A DNA stretch of 64,000 bases, taken from contig NZ_JAHLQI010000001.1 in the NCBI RefSeq assembly GCF_018918345.1, forward strand, positions 62,001 to 126,000. Reading direction: 5' to 3'. Below are positions 24,786 to 31,902 of this stretch, piece after piece. Position 1 is the first letter of the stretch. Each line of letters begins with the position of its first letter. Origin of the DNA: Butyricicoccus intestinisimiae (GTDB lineage: Bacteria > Bacillota > Clostridia > Oscillospirales > Butyricicoccaceae). Under the pieces are notes generated by a model. The model searched no databases. It saw only the letters and a program-made list of their open reading frames with translations, and had not been told where the DNA came from. The translations under genes were made by a program, and so were the position numbers.

Positions 24786-25304
24786 TCACCAATTGGCTGA
24801 GTGCTCAACAAAATTTTGCATAAAAGTAAATGCGCGGTTTTCAGGGCTTACCATATATTTTTCAATAAAGTGGCAAAGAGAACCAATTTCAACTTGTAAT
24901 GATTCATCACTGGCGGCATATATATCATCGTAAGGCATATGCGTTAAATACCCATCACTACCTTCTTGACCAAGAAGGATTTGAAAATCTTGCCAAGGTG
25001 GATCTGAAGAATCAGGATTTGGATAGATGACATCCAGGAACAAGATGAATGTGTTATCAAATACAGTATAGAAACATCGGCTATAGTTCAGTTTGTATTT
25101 TCCTGTTTGATTGTCAAAATCATCAAGCAAATATTTTTGATACTCTTCAGGAAAACGAAAAGAGCCGATATTGTAAATCTGACGCCAGTGAATGTTGCCT
25201 GATTTTGTAGATGTTTTCAAAGAACGGATAAAATTTTTTGTGGTTTCTGATTCCGATATATCTAGTTCGGTAAATACGTTTTTTCTTTCCGGTGAAGTGT
25301 TCAT
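24786..25304 (-). CDS. Protein of unknown function, lysogeny cargo
   Basis: A 172-residue soluble protein without a recognised domain. It has a mixed alpha/beta look, with aromatic-rich strands (NYSRCFYTVFDNTFILFLDVIYP), several acidic patches, and no signal peptide or membrane segment. It overlaps the upstream membrane-protein gene by ATGA and is followed by the Fic gene after 24 nt, so the three are made together. The stretch is clearly richer in A and T than the structural genes, which points to separate acquisition. Function is unknown. Confidence 0.7.
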   Translation of the reverse strand: MNTSPERKNVFTELDISESETTKNFIRSLKTSTKSGNIHWRQIYNIGSFRFPEEYQKYLLDDFDNQTGKYKLNYSRCFYTVFDNTFILFLDVIYPNPDSSDPPWQDFQILLGQEGSDGYLTHMPYDDIYAASDESLQVEIGSLCHFIEKYMVSPENRAFTFMQNFVEHSANW

Positions 25305-25786
25305 ATTTTTTCACTCTCCATTTTACAAATAATATCGTTCAGCAATACGCTAGTTTGCTGACATAACCGCATAATCTCAACATTCATATTTTGAGATTGG
25401 GAAGAATTTTTTAATTTTTCTAAAAGTTCGTGATAATTTTCGCTAATATTTCGGATTTTTCTTCGATGTCTAAAGGGAAAAAGTGAACTTGCTTCTTTCA
25501 AATGAATAATGCAAGCGCCCAAATCTTTTTGAATAGAAATAGGAGAAAGCGATGGTAGATTATCGTCAATAGAACATTCGATAGATTTAATGTTTGTTCT
25601 ATATCTCTTTAGTTCTTTTATGATGTTTTCAGAACGATTTCCGATATACAATTGCTTCTTGAGACCTTTTGCTGTTTTCCATGTGAGAAATGTAATAGAT
25701 AATGAGATAATATCTGCTAAGCTAAAGAGATAAAAGTTGCTAGATGATATGTAATTTAATATGTAACTTACTATTCGATTTACCAT
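25301..25786 (-). CDS. Small membrane-anchored protein of unknown function, lysogeny cargo
   Basis: The 161-residue product has one hydrophobic N-terminal stretch (about residues 8-35, YILNYISSSNFYLFSLADIISLSITFL), then a charged, mostly helical cytoplasmic part with possible coiled coils. No family is recognised. It is the first gene of the unit that ends with the Fic-like protein. The gene is AT-rich compared with its neighbours. A membrane anchor plus cytoplasmic partners in the lysogeny region is the layout of many superinfection-exclusion or defence cassettes, but nothing here proves that role. Confidence 0.65.
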   Translation of the reverse strand: MVNRIVSYILNYISSSNFYLFSLADIISLSITFLTWKTAKGLKKQLYIGNRSENIIKELKRYRTNIKSIECSIDDNLPSLSPISIQKDLGACIIHLKEASSLFPFRHRRKIRNISENYHELLEKLKNSSQSQNMNVEIMRLCQQTSVLLNDIICKMESEKI

Positions 25787-25906
25787 GTGCGAATGAATTC
25801 TTTCTTAAAATTAAACAGGGCGAATGATGACGAAATTTTATTGTTGCAATACCTTTTTAAATCAGTTACACTAAAGATAGCATAAAATAGAAAGAAGGAG
25901 TGTACA

Positions 25907-26083
25907 GTGTATTCGATTATCGTTGCGGTTATTGTTTCGCTACTTATTTGTACGTGTGTATGCGGTACGACGTATCATATATTGAAAACAAAACAGGATA
26001 AAATGCTCCTGCTTTTTTTAGATGCTAGAGCAGAGTTACATTTATTGAAAGATGAATTGAAATCTAATGGCCAAATAAAATAA
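25907..26083 (+). CDS. Single-pass membrane microprotein (58 aa)
   Basis: A GTG start at 25907 lies 6 nt after AAGGAG (25895-25900). The product begins with a strong membrane segment (YSIIVAVIVSLLICTCVCGTTYHIL) and ends in a charged helix. It is on the plus strand, diverging from the cargo operon, and is followed by its own terminator. No family is recognised. Confidence 0.6.
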   Translation: MYSIIVAVIVSLLICTCVCGTTYHILKTKQDKMLLLFLDARAELHLLKDELKSNGQIK

Positions 26084-26092
26084 GGTTTGCTT

Positions 26093-26123
26093 TCCCGCTG
26101 ACATTTGTCGGCGGGATTTTTTT
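26093..26123. terminator. Terminator between the microprotein and the PH-domain gene
   Basis: TCCCGCTGAC (26093-26102) pairs with GTCGGCGGGA (26107-26116) and seven T follow on the plus strand. The converging gene ends inside it. Confidence 0.8.
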
Positions 26124-26499
26124 AATTATTTAATACGTACTCGCTGATAACACGATTGATTTCCTGAACGTTACAGTTCGCGGCGAATTCAAACCGAACC
26201 TTTCCGACCGAAGAGAACCAAAGATCAAGCTCGGCATCCAAATCAAACGTGCCGGCCGTTTCTACAGAAAATGCCTGGATTTTTGAATACGGAAGAGAGG
26301 TAAAATCCTTTTTTGCACCAAGAAATCCTTGGATATTAATAGCAATAACACGTTTATTTGTGAAGATCACCTTGTCTCGCACCGTTGTATAAGTTTGATA
26401 CGCTTCCTCACCGGCAACAAGAATGTCTTTTACCAGCCCCAAATCCAATTTTTTGTCCAACGTTAGCTTAAAGACTGCTGATTTGCTGAAATCAATCAT
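26122..26499 (-). CDS. Bacterial PH-domain protein
   Basis: The 125-residue protein fits the bacterial PH-fold family with the YvbH-like pattern: AYQTYTTVRDKVIFTNKRVIAINIQGFLGAKKDFTSLPYSKIQAFSVETAG, followed by a strand-rich acidic part and a C-terminal helix. Bacterial proteins of this kind are small cytoplasmic proteins of unclear function, often in stress or mobile-element contexts. It stands alone on the minus strand between the microprotein and the repressor gene, so it is likely expressed in the lysogen. Confidence 0.75.
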   Translation of the reverse strand: MIDFSKSAVFKLTLDKKLDLGLVKDILVAGEEAYQTYTTVRDKVIFTNKRVIAINIQGFLGAKKDFTSLPYSKIQAFSVETAGTFDLDAELDLWFSSVGKVRFEFAANCNVQEINRVISEYVLNN

Positions 26500-26589
26500 T
26501 TCTCTACCTCCTAATTTTCCTGATAGTTAAGACTTTATTTCATTTCAATTCACACACCCATGTGCGGTGCGATTCGTTTGCCCTACCAA

Positions 26590-27276
26590 TCAATCCAACG
26601 TGAATTCAACTTTTACAACCTTGCCGATAATATGAATCGGCGTATGCTTCAAATTATAAATCTGCGGCATATGCTTGGGATTTGTTGATTGCGGCATGAG
26701 AGTGACCGTATCGCCGTCCTGATAGAAGCGCTTCATAGTTGCTTCATTATCACCGACCAGAACTACACAGATGGTACCGTTATCTACATAATCCTGCCGT
26801 CTGACAATAACCAGATACCCTTCTTTGATGCCCAAGGCGTCCATACTGTCACCATGCACTCGTAAAGCAAAATATTCGCCGCCATGATTTAAGTCTGTGT
26901 ATGTGTAGCCTTCTATCTGCTCATCGGCATATAGAGGCAAGCCCGCGGAAATCCTGCCCAGAATCGGAATGCGCTGCGTCGGCGCGTAGGGGATAGCGTC
27001 GGGTGGGAGGGACGGCTGTGGGTGCTCCTCTGCATTTATAGATACTTGAGTATCTGGGTCAAGTATTGCAATGAGGTCATTAAAGTCCGTATTCATAGCA
27101 GTTGCCACGCTTTTAATAGTTGCTACTGATGGAATAGGTTGTTTTTTGTTAACCGGATTGAAGTTCCGTTCTAAAATAGATATATATGCTTTGCTCAATC
27201 CTGTTAAATCTGCAAAGGCTTGTTGACTCATGGAGTGCTCTTTGCGATATTTCTTTATAAGATTACCTAGTGTCAT
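26590..27276 (-). CDS. CI-type prophage repressor (XRE HTH plus S24 self-cleaving domain)
   Basis: The ATG at 27276, with GGAGGTGATCTC directly upstream, gives 228 residues. Residues about 4-70 are an XRE helix-turn-helix (MSQQAFADLTGLSKAYISILE). The C-terminal half is a LexA/UmuD-type S24 domain with cleavage site A111-G112 (RISAGLPLY), catalytic Ser144 (GDSMDAL) and Lys182 (ATMKRFY). RecA-stimulated cleavage should release repression after DNA damage. Its own promoter overlaps a GTCTAG half-site, so it probably autoregulates. It diverges from the Cro-like gene. Confidence 0.93.
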   Translation of the reverse strand: MTLGNLIKKYRKEHSMSQQAFADLTGLSKAYISILERNFNPVNKKQPIPSVATIKSVATAMNTDFNDLIAILDPDTQVSINAEEHPQPSLPPDAIPYAPTQRIPILGRISAGLPLYADEQIEGYTYTDLNHGGEYFALRVHGDSMDALGIKEGYLVIVRRQDYVDNGTICVVLVGDNEATMKRFYQDGDTVTLMPQSTNPKHMPQIYNLKHTPIHIIGKVVKVEFTLD

Positions 27277-27293
27277 GAGATCACCTCCGTTTT

Positions 27294-27326
27294 GTCTAGT
27301 ATACAATACAAAAAAATAAAAATCAA
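27294..27326 (-). promoter_or_regulatory. Repressor promoter with operator half-site
   Basis: On the minus strand TTGATT (complement of 27321-27326) and TATACT (complement of 27298-27303) are 17 nt apart. GTCTAGTATACAAT (27294-27307) overlaps this -10 and resembles one arm of the two full operators. Confidence 0.65.
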
Positions 27327-27345
27327 GATTTCTTGTAAAATATGC

Positions 27346-27374
27346 TTGACAAATATTGTCTAGCATGCTAGACT
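27346..27374 (+). promoter_or_regulatory. Early lytic promoter overlapped by operator O1
   Basis: TTGACA (27346-27351), 17-nt spacer, TAGACT (27369-27374). A perfect 16-bp palindrome GTCTAGCATGCTAGAC (27358-27373) covers the spacer and most of the -10, so bound repressor would block RNA polymerase. Confidence 0.8.
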
Positions 27375-27425
27375 TTAATCAGCTCAAGAAGAGCGAACAA
27401 AATAGAAGAGAGGAGGATACAGCGA

Positions 27426-27620
27426 TTGAACTTTAAGATTCGTGAAATCCGTACAGGCTTGAAGATGACGCAGGAAGACTTGGCACACAAGTCTGGCGTA
27501 TCGAGAGCGACAATTTCAGGGTTGGAAAGTGGCAATATTCGAGTTACCACAACGGAAACTCTGCGCAAGATTGCTATTGCACTCGGAGTACAAGTCAGTG
27601 ATCTTATTTTTTTAGAATAA
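27426..27620 (+). CDS. Cro-like XRE regulator
   Basis: A 64-residue helix-turn-helix protein (MTQEDLAHKSGVSRATISGLESG, then TTETLRKIAIALGVQVSDLIF) with no second domain. It starts at TTG with GGAGG upstream, is the first gene under the early promoter, and faces the repressor gene, which is the layout of Cro in lambdoid switches. It should bind the same GTCTAG operators and shut off the repressor during lytic growth. Confidence 0.85.
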   Translation: MNFKIREIRTGLKMTQEDLAHKSGVSRATISGLESGNIRVTTTETLRKIAIALGVQVSDLIFLE

Positions 27621-27622
27621 AT

Positions 27623-27638
27623 GTCTAGCAAGCTAGAC
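27623..27638. promoter_or_regulatory. Operator O2 downstream of the Cro-like gene
   Basis: GTCTAGCAAGCTAGAC has the same 7-bp arms as O1 with a different centre. It lies between the Cro-like gene and the antirepressor, where a bound repressor could act as a roadblock or loop with O1. Confidence 0.75.
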
Positions 27639-27667
27639 AAAATTAACAAGACAAGAAAGGAGACTAT

Positions 27668-28408
27668 ATGAACGAGATCATCAACATCAACTACAGCAGC
27701 GACCGCCCGACTGTGTTGGGCAGAGAGCTGCACGATATGCTTGAGGTTAAGACACCGTATGCAAAATGGTTTAGCCGCATGTGTGAATATGGATTTTCTG
27801 AAAATGTCGATTACATGACGGTGGTCAAAAATGTCCTCCGTGTTGACGGCACAGAAATGCCACAGACGCAAACCGACCACCAGCTGACCATCCCGATGGC
27901 GAAAGAGATTTGCATGTTGCAGCGTACAGAACGCGGCAAGGAATGCCGACAGTACTTCATCCGGATTGAGGAGGAATGGAACAGTCCGGACGCGATCATG
28001 CAGAGAGCGTTGCAGATTGCGAACAGCCGCGTAGAAAAACTGAGGGGTGAGAACCAGATACTACTTGAGCAAAATACAGCCATGCAGCCGAAAGCACTGT
28101 TTGCCGATTCTGTGTGTGCGAGCAGCACATCTATCTTGATCGGCGAGCTGGCAAAGATTCTCAAGCAGAACGGCGTTGCAACCGGTCAAAACAAGCTGTT
28201 TGCATGGATGCGCGATAACGGCTATCTGATTCGCCGCAAGGGCGCAGACTACAACATGCCGACGCAGCGCAGCATGGAAATGCAGCTGTTTGAAATCAAA
28301 GAGACGGTCGTGACCCACGCAGACGGTCACACAAGCATCAACAAGACCACGAAAGTGACCGGAAAGGGTCAAGTCTACTTTGTGAATAAGCTGTGCGCAG
28401 GAGTGTGA
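27668..28408 (+). CDS. Phage antirepressor (AntA/AntB plus KilAC type)
   Basis: The 246-residue protein has an N-terminal AntA/AntB-like domain (about 10-100; RPTVLGRELHDMLEVKTPYAKWFSRM and QTDHQLTIPMAKEICMLQRTERGKECRQYFI), a coiled linker (about 120-140), and a C-terminal KilAC DNA-binding-like domain (about 150-246; SILIGELAKILKQNGVATGQNKLFAWMRDNGYLIRR). Such proteins bind and inactivate repressors and promote induction. AAAGGAG stands before the ATG. Position right after the operator O2 means the repressor can control it directly. Confidence 0.88.
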   Translation: MNEIININYSSDRPTVLGRELHDMLEVKTPYAKWFSRMCEYGFSENVDYMTVVKNVLRVDGTEMPQTQTDHQLTIPMAKEICMLQRTERGKECRQYFIRIEEEWNSPDAIMQRALQIANSRVEKLRGENQILLEQNTAMQPKALFADSVCASSTSILIGELAKILKQNGVATGQNKLFAWMRDNGYLIRRKGADYNMPTQRSMEMQLFEIKETVVTHADGHTSINKTTKVTGKGQVYFVNKLCAGV

Positions 28409-28414
28409 AAAGCT

Positions 28415-28624
28415 ATGAAATACATGACGGTGACTGACGTAAAAGACCGCTGGGGTGTCAGCAGTGACGTTGTGTACGACTATATCGCTGCTGGACGGCT
28501 CAAGGCGGTCAAATTCGGACGCGCTTGGCGTATCAAGCAGTCTGATTTGGAGACGTTTGAGCGCAACAAGTATACAGAGGACGCAGCGGAGCTTCGTGCG
28601 CGCAGAACAGGAGGCTTTGTGTAA
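28415..28624 (+). CDS. Excisionase-like DNA-binding protein (helix-turn-helix 17)
   Basis: The 69-residue protein has the MerR/Xis-like winged helix pattern YMTVTDVKDRWGVSSDVVYDYIAAGRLKAVKFGRAWRIKQSDLETF. Proteins of this kind act as excisionases or as small early regulators. It follows the antirepressor by 6 nt. An Xis role would require binding near the attachment arms, which cannot be seen from here. Confidence 0.7.
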   Translation: MKYMTVTDVKDRWGVSSDVVYDYIAAGRLKAVKFGRAWRIKQSDLETFERNKYTEDAAELRARRTGGFV

Positions 28625-28737
28625 TGCGCAAGGATATTATTGCTGTAGCGCTTGCAACGGCAATCACACTGGGAATTTATTATGCAATCTGCATGGCGGC
28701 TCTCGCCGTGCTGACGGAATTAGGAGGTATTTTATGA
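28624..28737 (+). CDS. Membrane microprotein (37 aa)
   Basis: The start shares one base with the stop of the Xis-like gene. The product is nearly one membrane helix (IIAVALATAITLGIYYAICMAALAVL). Downstream overlap with the next gene (ATGA) supports that it is translated. Function unknown. Confidence 0.5.
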   Translation: MRKDIIAVALATAITLGIYYAICMAALAVLTELGGIL

Positions 28738-28931
28738 TTACATTTTTGAGTGGTATGGCGGCGGGTGCTGCCGCGCTGCTGGGGCTTTTCAAGGTGTGCT
28801 GTGTGCGCTGGGAGCGGATGGAGCGCAATAAGCGCCGCCGTGCAAAGCGTGCGGCACAGAGCAAACCGCGCGGCTTCTGCGGTGACATACGGCGGGACAA
28901 CACTTGGATGCAGGAGACAACGAGATTATGA
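28734..28931 (+). CDS. Small basic protein with N-terminal membrane segment (65 aa)
   Basis: ATG at 28734 overlaps the previous stop and has TAGGAGG at the right distance. A Gly/Ala-rich hydrophobic start (ITFLSGMAAGAAALLGLFKV) is followed by a very basic part (RWERMERNKRRRAKRAAQ). No family recognised. Confidence 0.5.
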   Translation: MITFLSGMAAGAAALLGLFKVCCVRWERMERNKRRRAKRAAQSKPRGFCGDIRRDNTWMQETTRL

Positions 28932-29128
28932 AGCAACAAACCTCAACCATTCTGCGCCGATGCCTGCGCAAGGAAATGGAGAAGGCCGCCAGTGCAGCGG
29001 AATACTACCCGAACTGGCATATCCAAATCGAACAGGCACGGCGGCAGGGCGTGCGTCCGGATTTAATTGCGGCGCACGAACGGCATCTGAAAAGAAAAAG
29101 CACCCAGCGGAACGGCAATTCCAACTGA
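28928..29128 (+). CDS. Small early phage protein of unknown function (66 aa)
   Basis: The ATG overlaps the previous stop as ATGA. The product is helical and basic (ILRRCLRKEMEKAASAAEYYPNWHIQIEQARRQG), without a recognised domain. It belongs to the chain of short overlapping early genes. Confidence 0.5.
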   Translation: MKQQTSTILRRCLRKEMEKAASAAEYYPNWHIQIEQARRQGVRPDLIAAHERHLKRKSTQRNGNSN

Positions 29129-29180
29129 GTGCAAACAAAATACAACAAAGCTATTATAGCTGAGAGGAGATGGAAAATCA

Positions 29181-29288
29181 ATGATTTTCTATAGTGACGA
29201 TCCAGAGAAGGATTTCGAGCGTTGGGACGCATGGTGCCAGCAGGAAAACGAGCGCATCCGAGAGGAGGAGCAGGAAGATGATTCGTAA
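29181..29288 (+). CDS. Acidic microprotein (35 aa) before the exonuclease gene
   Basis: GAGAGGAGAT precedes the ATG at 29181. The product is short and strongly acidic (YSDDPEKDFERWDAW then QENERIREEEQEDDS). Its last codons overlap the exonuclease start by 11 nt, so it may serve translational coupling. Function unknown. Confidence 0.45.
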   Translation: MIFYSDDPEKDFERWDAWCQQENERIREEEQEDDS

Positions 29289-30255
29289 AATCAGCACCGC
29301 GAACATGACGCGGGAGGAATGGCTGGAAGCGCGAAAGCATAGTGTCGGCGGCTCTGAAATCGGCGCAATTTTAGGCTTGAACCGATACCAGACCGCGCTG
29401 ACCGTCTGGTCAAACAAGACCGGACGGCTGCCGGACGCAGAGGACAACGAAGCGATGCGGCAGGGCAGAGACCTTGAAGCATATGTCGCTGAACGCTTCT
29501 GTGAGCTGACCGGAAAGAGGGTCAAGCGGAACAACTACATCATGACAAACGATGACTTTCCGCACTTGCACGCGAATGTTGACCGGTTGGTGATCGGAGA
29601 GCACGCCGGATTGGAGTGCAAGACGGCGAGCGCATACAACGAGGACAAGTTTCAGACTGACGAGTTCCCAGACAGCTACTATGCGCAATGTGTTTCCTAT
29701 ATGGCAGTAACCGGACTGCCGATCTGGTATCTCGCCGTGCTCGTGATGGGCAGAGCATTCAAGGTGTATGCTCTTGTCCGCGCTCCGAGCGAGTTTAAGA
29801 AGCCGGAATGGTGCGAAAGCATCACGAAGGTTAATGAGGAAGAATTTGCGGCAATCCGCGAGACCGTACAGACATTCTGGCGGCACGTAGAGACCGACAC
29901 ACCGCCCGCGCCGGACGGCAGCACGACAGACAAAGAAGCTCTCGGCAAGCTGTACAAGGACTGCGACGCGGACGCAGAGGTGATGCTGAGCAAAGACCTG
30001 CTGCGTGAATACGAGGAGGCAAAAGACCTCCTGAGCCGTGCAGAGGAGCGCAAACGCGGCGTCGAAAATCAAATCAAAGCGCAGATGGGCGAATGCTGCA
30101 CCGGATACACGGACGGTTGGAGTGTCACGTGGAAGCCGCAGCAGCGCAACACCTTTGACCGCAAGGCATACGAAGCAGCCTGCGGAACGATTGACAAGAA
30201 ATACTTTAAGACCAGCAGCACGCGGGTGCTGCGTGTGAAGAAAATGGAGGATTGA
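29278..30255 (+). CDS. YqaJ/lambda-exonuclease-like viral recombinase
   Basis: The ATG at 29278 with GGAGG upstream gives 325 residues; the longer frame has no better start. The YqaJ domain (about 10-200) shows RKHSVGGSEIGAILGLN, HANVDRLVIGEHAGLECKTAS and SYYAQCVSYMAVTGLPIWYLAVLV, which carry the acidic and Glu-x-Lys residues of the PD-(D/E)XK nuclease fold. It resects double-stranded ends to give 3' tails for the RecT annealase encoded next. The C-terminal part is helical and may contact RecT. Confidence 0.9.
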   Translation: MIRKISTANMTREEWLEARKHSVGGSEIGAILGLNRYQTALTVWSNKTGRLPDAEDNEAMRQGRDLEAYVAERFCELTGKRVKRNNYIMTNDDFPHLHANVDRLVIGEHAGLECKTASAYNEDKFQTDEFPDSYYAQCVSYMAVTGLPIWYLAVLVMGRAFKVYALVRAPSEFKKPEWCESITKVNEEEFAAIRETVQTFWRHVETDTPPAPDGSTTDKEALGKLYKDCDADAEVMLSKDLLREYEEAKDLLSRAEERKRGVENQIKAQMGECCTGYTDGWSVTWKPQQRNTFDRKAYEAACGTIDKKYFKTSSTRVLRVKKMED

Positions 30256-30257
30256 CC

Positions 30258-31091
30258 ATGGCAATGGAAGGAAAAATTACGAAGAAGCAGCAGGCAGCTG
30301 CACCGGCAGAGAACCGTAAAAAGACGATGGCGGACTACATCAAAAGCATGTCCGGCGAAATCGCGAAGGCGCTGCCGAAGACTATCACAGCGGAACGCTT
30401 TACCCGCATCACGCTGTCCGCGCTGAGCAGCAGCCCGAAGCTGCAGCAGTGCACGCCGAGCAGCTTCTTGGCGGCGATGATGACCGCCGCACAGCTGGGT
30501 GTCGAGCCGAACACGCCGCTGGGACAGGCGTATCTGGTTCCGTATTACAGCAAAGGTGCGCTGGAGTGTCAGTTCCAGATTGGCTATAAAGGCTTGATTG
30601 ACCTTGCGTATCGTTCCGGTGAGGTGCAGAGCATTCAGGCGCACGAAGTGCACGAAAACGACGAGTTTTCTTATTCCTTCGGCTTAGAGCCGGAGCTGCA
30701 TCACGTGCCTGCCATCCGCGACCGCGGCGCAGTCATTGCCTACTACGCCGTCTGGAAGGGCAAGGACGGCGGCTATGGCTTTGAGGTCATGAGCCGCGAG
30801 GACGTAGAGCGGCACGGACGGAAGTTCTCAAAGAGCTTCTCGTCGGTTCCTTGGAAAAGGAACTTTGACGAGATGGCGAAGAAAACCGTGTTGAAAAGGG
30901 CGCTGAAATATGCGCCGATGAAAACCGAGCTGACCTATGCAGCTGTCGCAGACGAGACGGTAAAGCACGGGCTCTCCGAGAATATGTGGGAGGTTGAAAC
31001 TATTCCGGTGGATGAAGAAACGGAAGAAACGGAGACTGACGAAGTGGTTTCCGAGCTCGATCCGGATCAGGTGACGATCGTTGAGAGCTAA
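30258..31091 (+). CDS. recT: RecT-family single-strand annealing protein
   Basis: The ATG at 30258 has GGAGG 7 nt upstream, giving 277 residues. The core shows the RecT pattern: SSFLAAMMTAAQLGVEPNTPLGQAYLVPYYSKGALECQFQIGYKGLIDLAYRSGEV and WKRNFDEMAKKTVLKRALKYAPM. The C-terminal tail is acidic (DEETEETETDEV). It anneals complementary single strands made by the YqaJ nuclease in phage recombination. It begins 2 nt after the nuclease gene. Confidence 0.93.
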   Translation: MAMEGKITKKQQAAAPAENRKKTMADYIKSMSGEIAKALPKTITAERFTRITLSALSSSPKLQQCTPSSFLAAMMTAAQLGVEPNTPLGQAYLVPYYSKGALECQFQIGYKGLIDLAYRSGEVQSIQAHEVHENDEFSYSFGLEPELHHVPAIRDRGAVIAYYAVWKGKDGGYGFEVMSREDVERHGRKFSKSFSSVPWKRNFDEMAKKTVLKRALKYAPMKTELTYAAVADETVKHGLSENMWEVETIPVDEETEETETDEVVSELDPDQVTIVES

Positions 31092-31443
31092 GTATCACAA
31101 TCGAAAAATTACCCGCGACGGCGTGACCTTCGACAGCAGGAAGGAATTCCGCAGGTATGAGGAATTGATGCTGTTACAGCAAGCCGGAGAGATTACAAAT
31201 CTCCGGCGGCAGGTCAAATTCGTACTCATCCCGACACAGCGCGAGCCGAGTAAAATCGGCACGCGCGGCGGGGTGAAAAAGGGCAAGCTGCTTGAGCGTG
31301 AATGCGCTTATGTTGCGGATTTTGTGTATTCAGAAAACGGCAAAATCGTCGTTGAGGACACAAAAGGTTTGCGCACGAAAGAGTATATAATAAAGCGCAA
31401 ATTGATGCTTTATGTGCACAACATCCGCATCCGCGAGGTATAG
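31081..31443 (+). CDS. DUF1064-like phage nuclease-fold protein
   Basis: The 120-residue protein begins at TTG inside the end of recT. It matches the small phage family with KYHNRKITRDGVTFDSRKEFRRYEEL at the N-terminus and YVADFVYSENGKIVVEDTKGLRTKEYIIKRKLM at the C-terminus. The D...E-x-T/K pattern (DF, VVEDTKG) resembles the PD-(D/E)XK fold, suggesting a nuclease possibly acting on recombination intermediates. Activity is inferred from fold only. Confidence 0.75.
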   Translation: MRAKYHNRKITRDGVTFDSRKEFRRYEELMLLQQAGEITNLRRQVKFVLIPTQREPSKIGTRGGVKKGKLLERECAYVADFVYSENGKIVVEDTKGLRTKEYIIKRKLMLYVHNIRIREV

Positions 31444-31880
31444 GCGCAGATTTGTTGCGAACGGCGACGGCATAGCGCAGAGAAGCGCGGCAAAGGCAAA
31501 GCAAAGCTGAGAGCGGAAAAGGCGCTGCAAGGCAAAGCGTGGACAGGCGAAGGCGCAGTTGGGCTCAGATCAGATACGCAAAGGCAATGCAAGACATTGC
31601 AATGCACCGCAACGGAAATGAGACGCCGAGAAAAGTTAGGAACCGCAACGGAAATGCAGAGCGGGGCGAAGATTAGCAACGGAAGAGCGCAGCAGAGCGA
31701 GGCAAAGGCGCAGAAATGAACCGAGCAGCTAAGGCAGAGTAGAGCAGAGAACTGCGACGATAAGCAAGGCGAGGAGATGCGAAGAACCGCAACGGCAGGG
31801 TCTTGTGCAGCAGAGCACTGAATCGCAATGGCATAGCGGAGCCGTGAGAGGCAGCGCCATGTCAAGGCTGAAACAAACGA
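31444..31880. repeat. Purine-rich low-complexity block of degenerate pentamer-like repeats
   Basis: About 440 nt with no credible gene on the plus strand in a phage that otherwise wastes no space. The strand is poor in T and made of short imperfect units such as GGCAA, AAGCA, AGCGG, GCAGA and CGCAACGGAAATG, with runs like GCAAAGGCAAAGCAAAG. The minus strand is open as a long Ser/Leu/Cys-rich frame (31410-31979), which is explained by the base composition and lacks a ribosome site. Function unknown; possible non-coding RNA, protein-binding array or replication/packaging signal. Confidence 0.6.
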
Positions 31881-31902
31881 CAAAAAACAGGAGGAAATCA
31901 AA

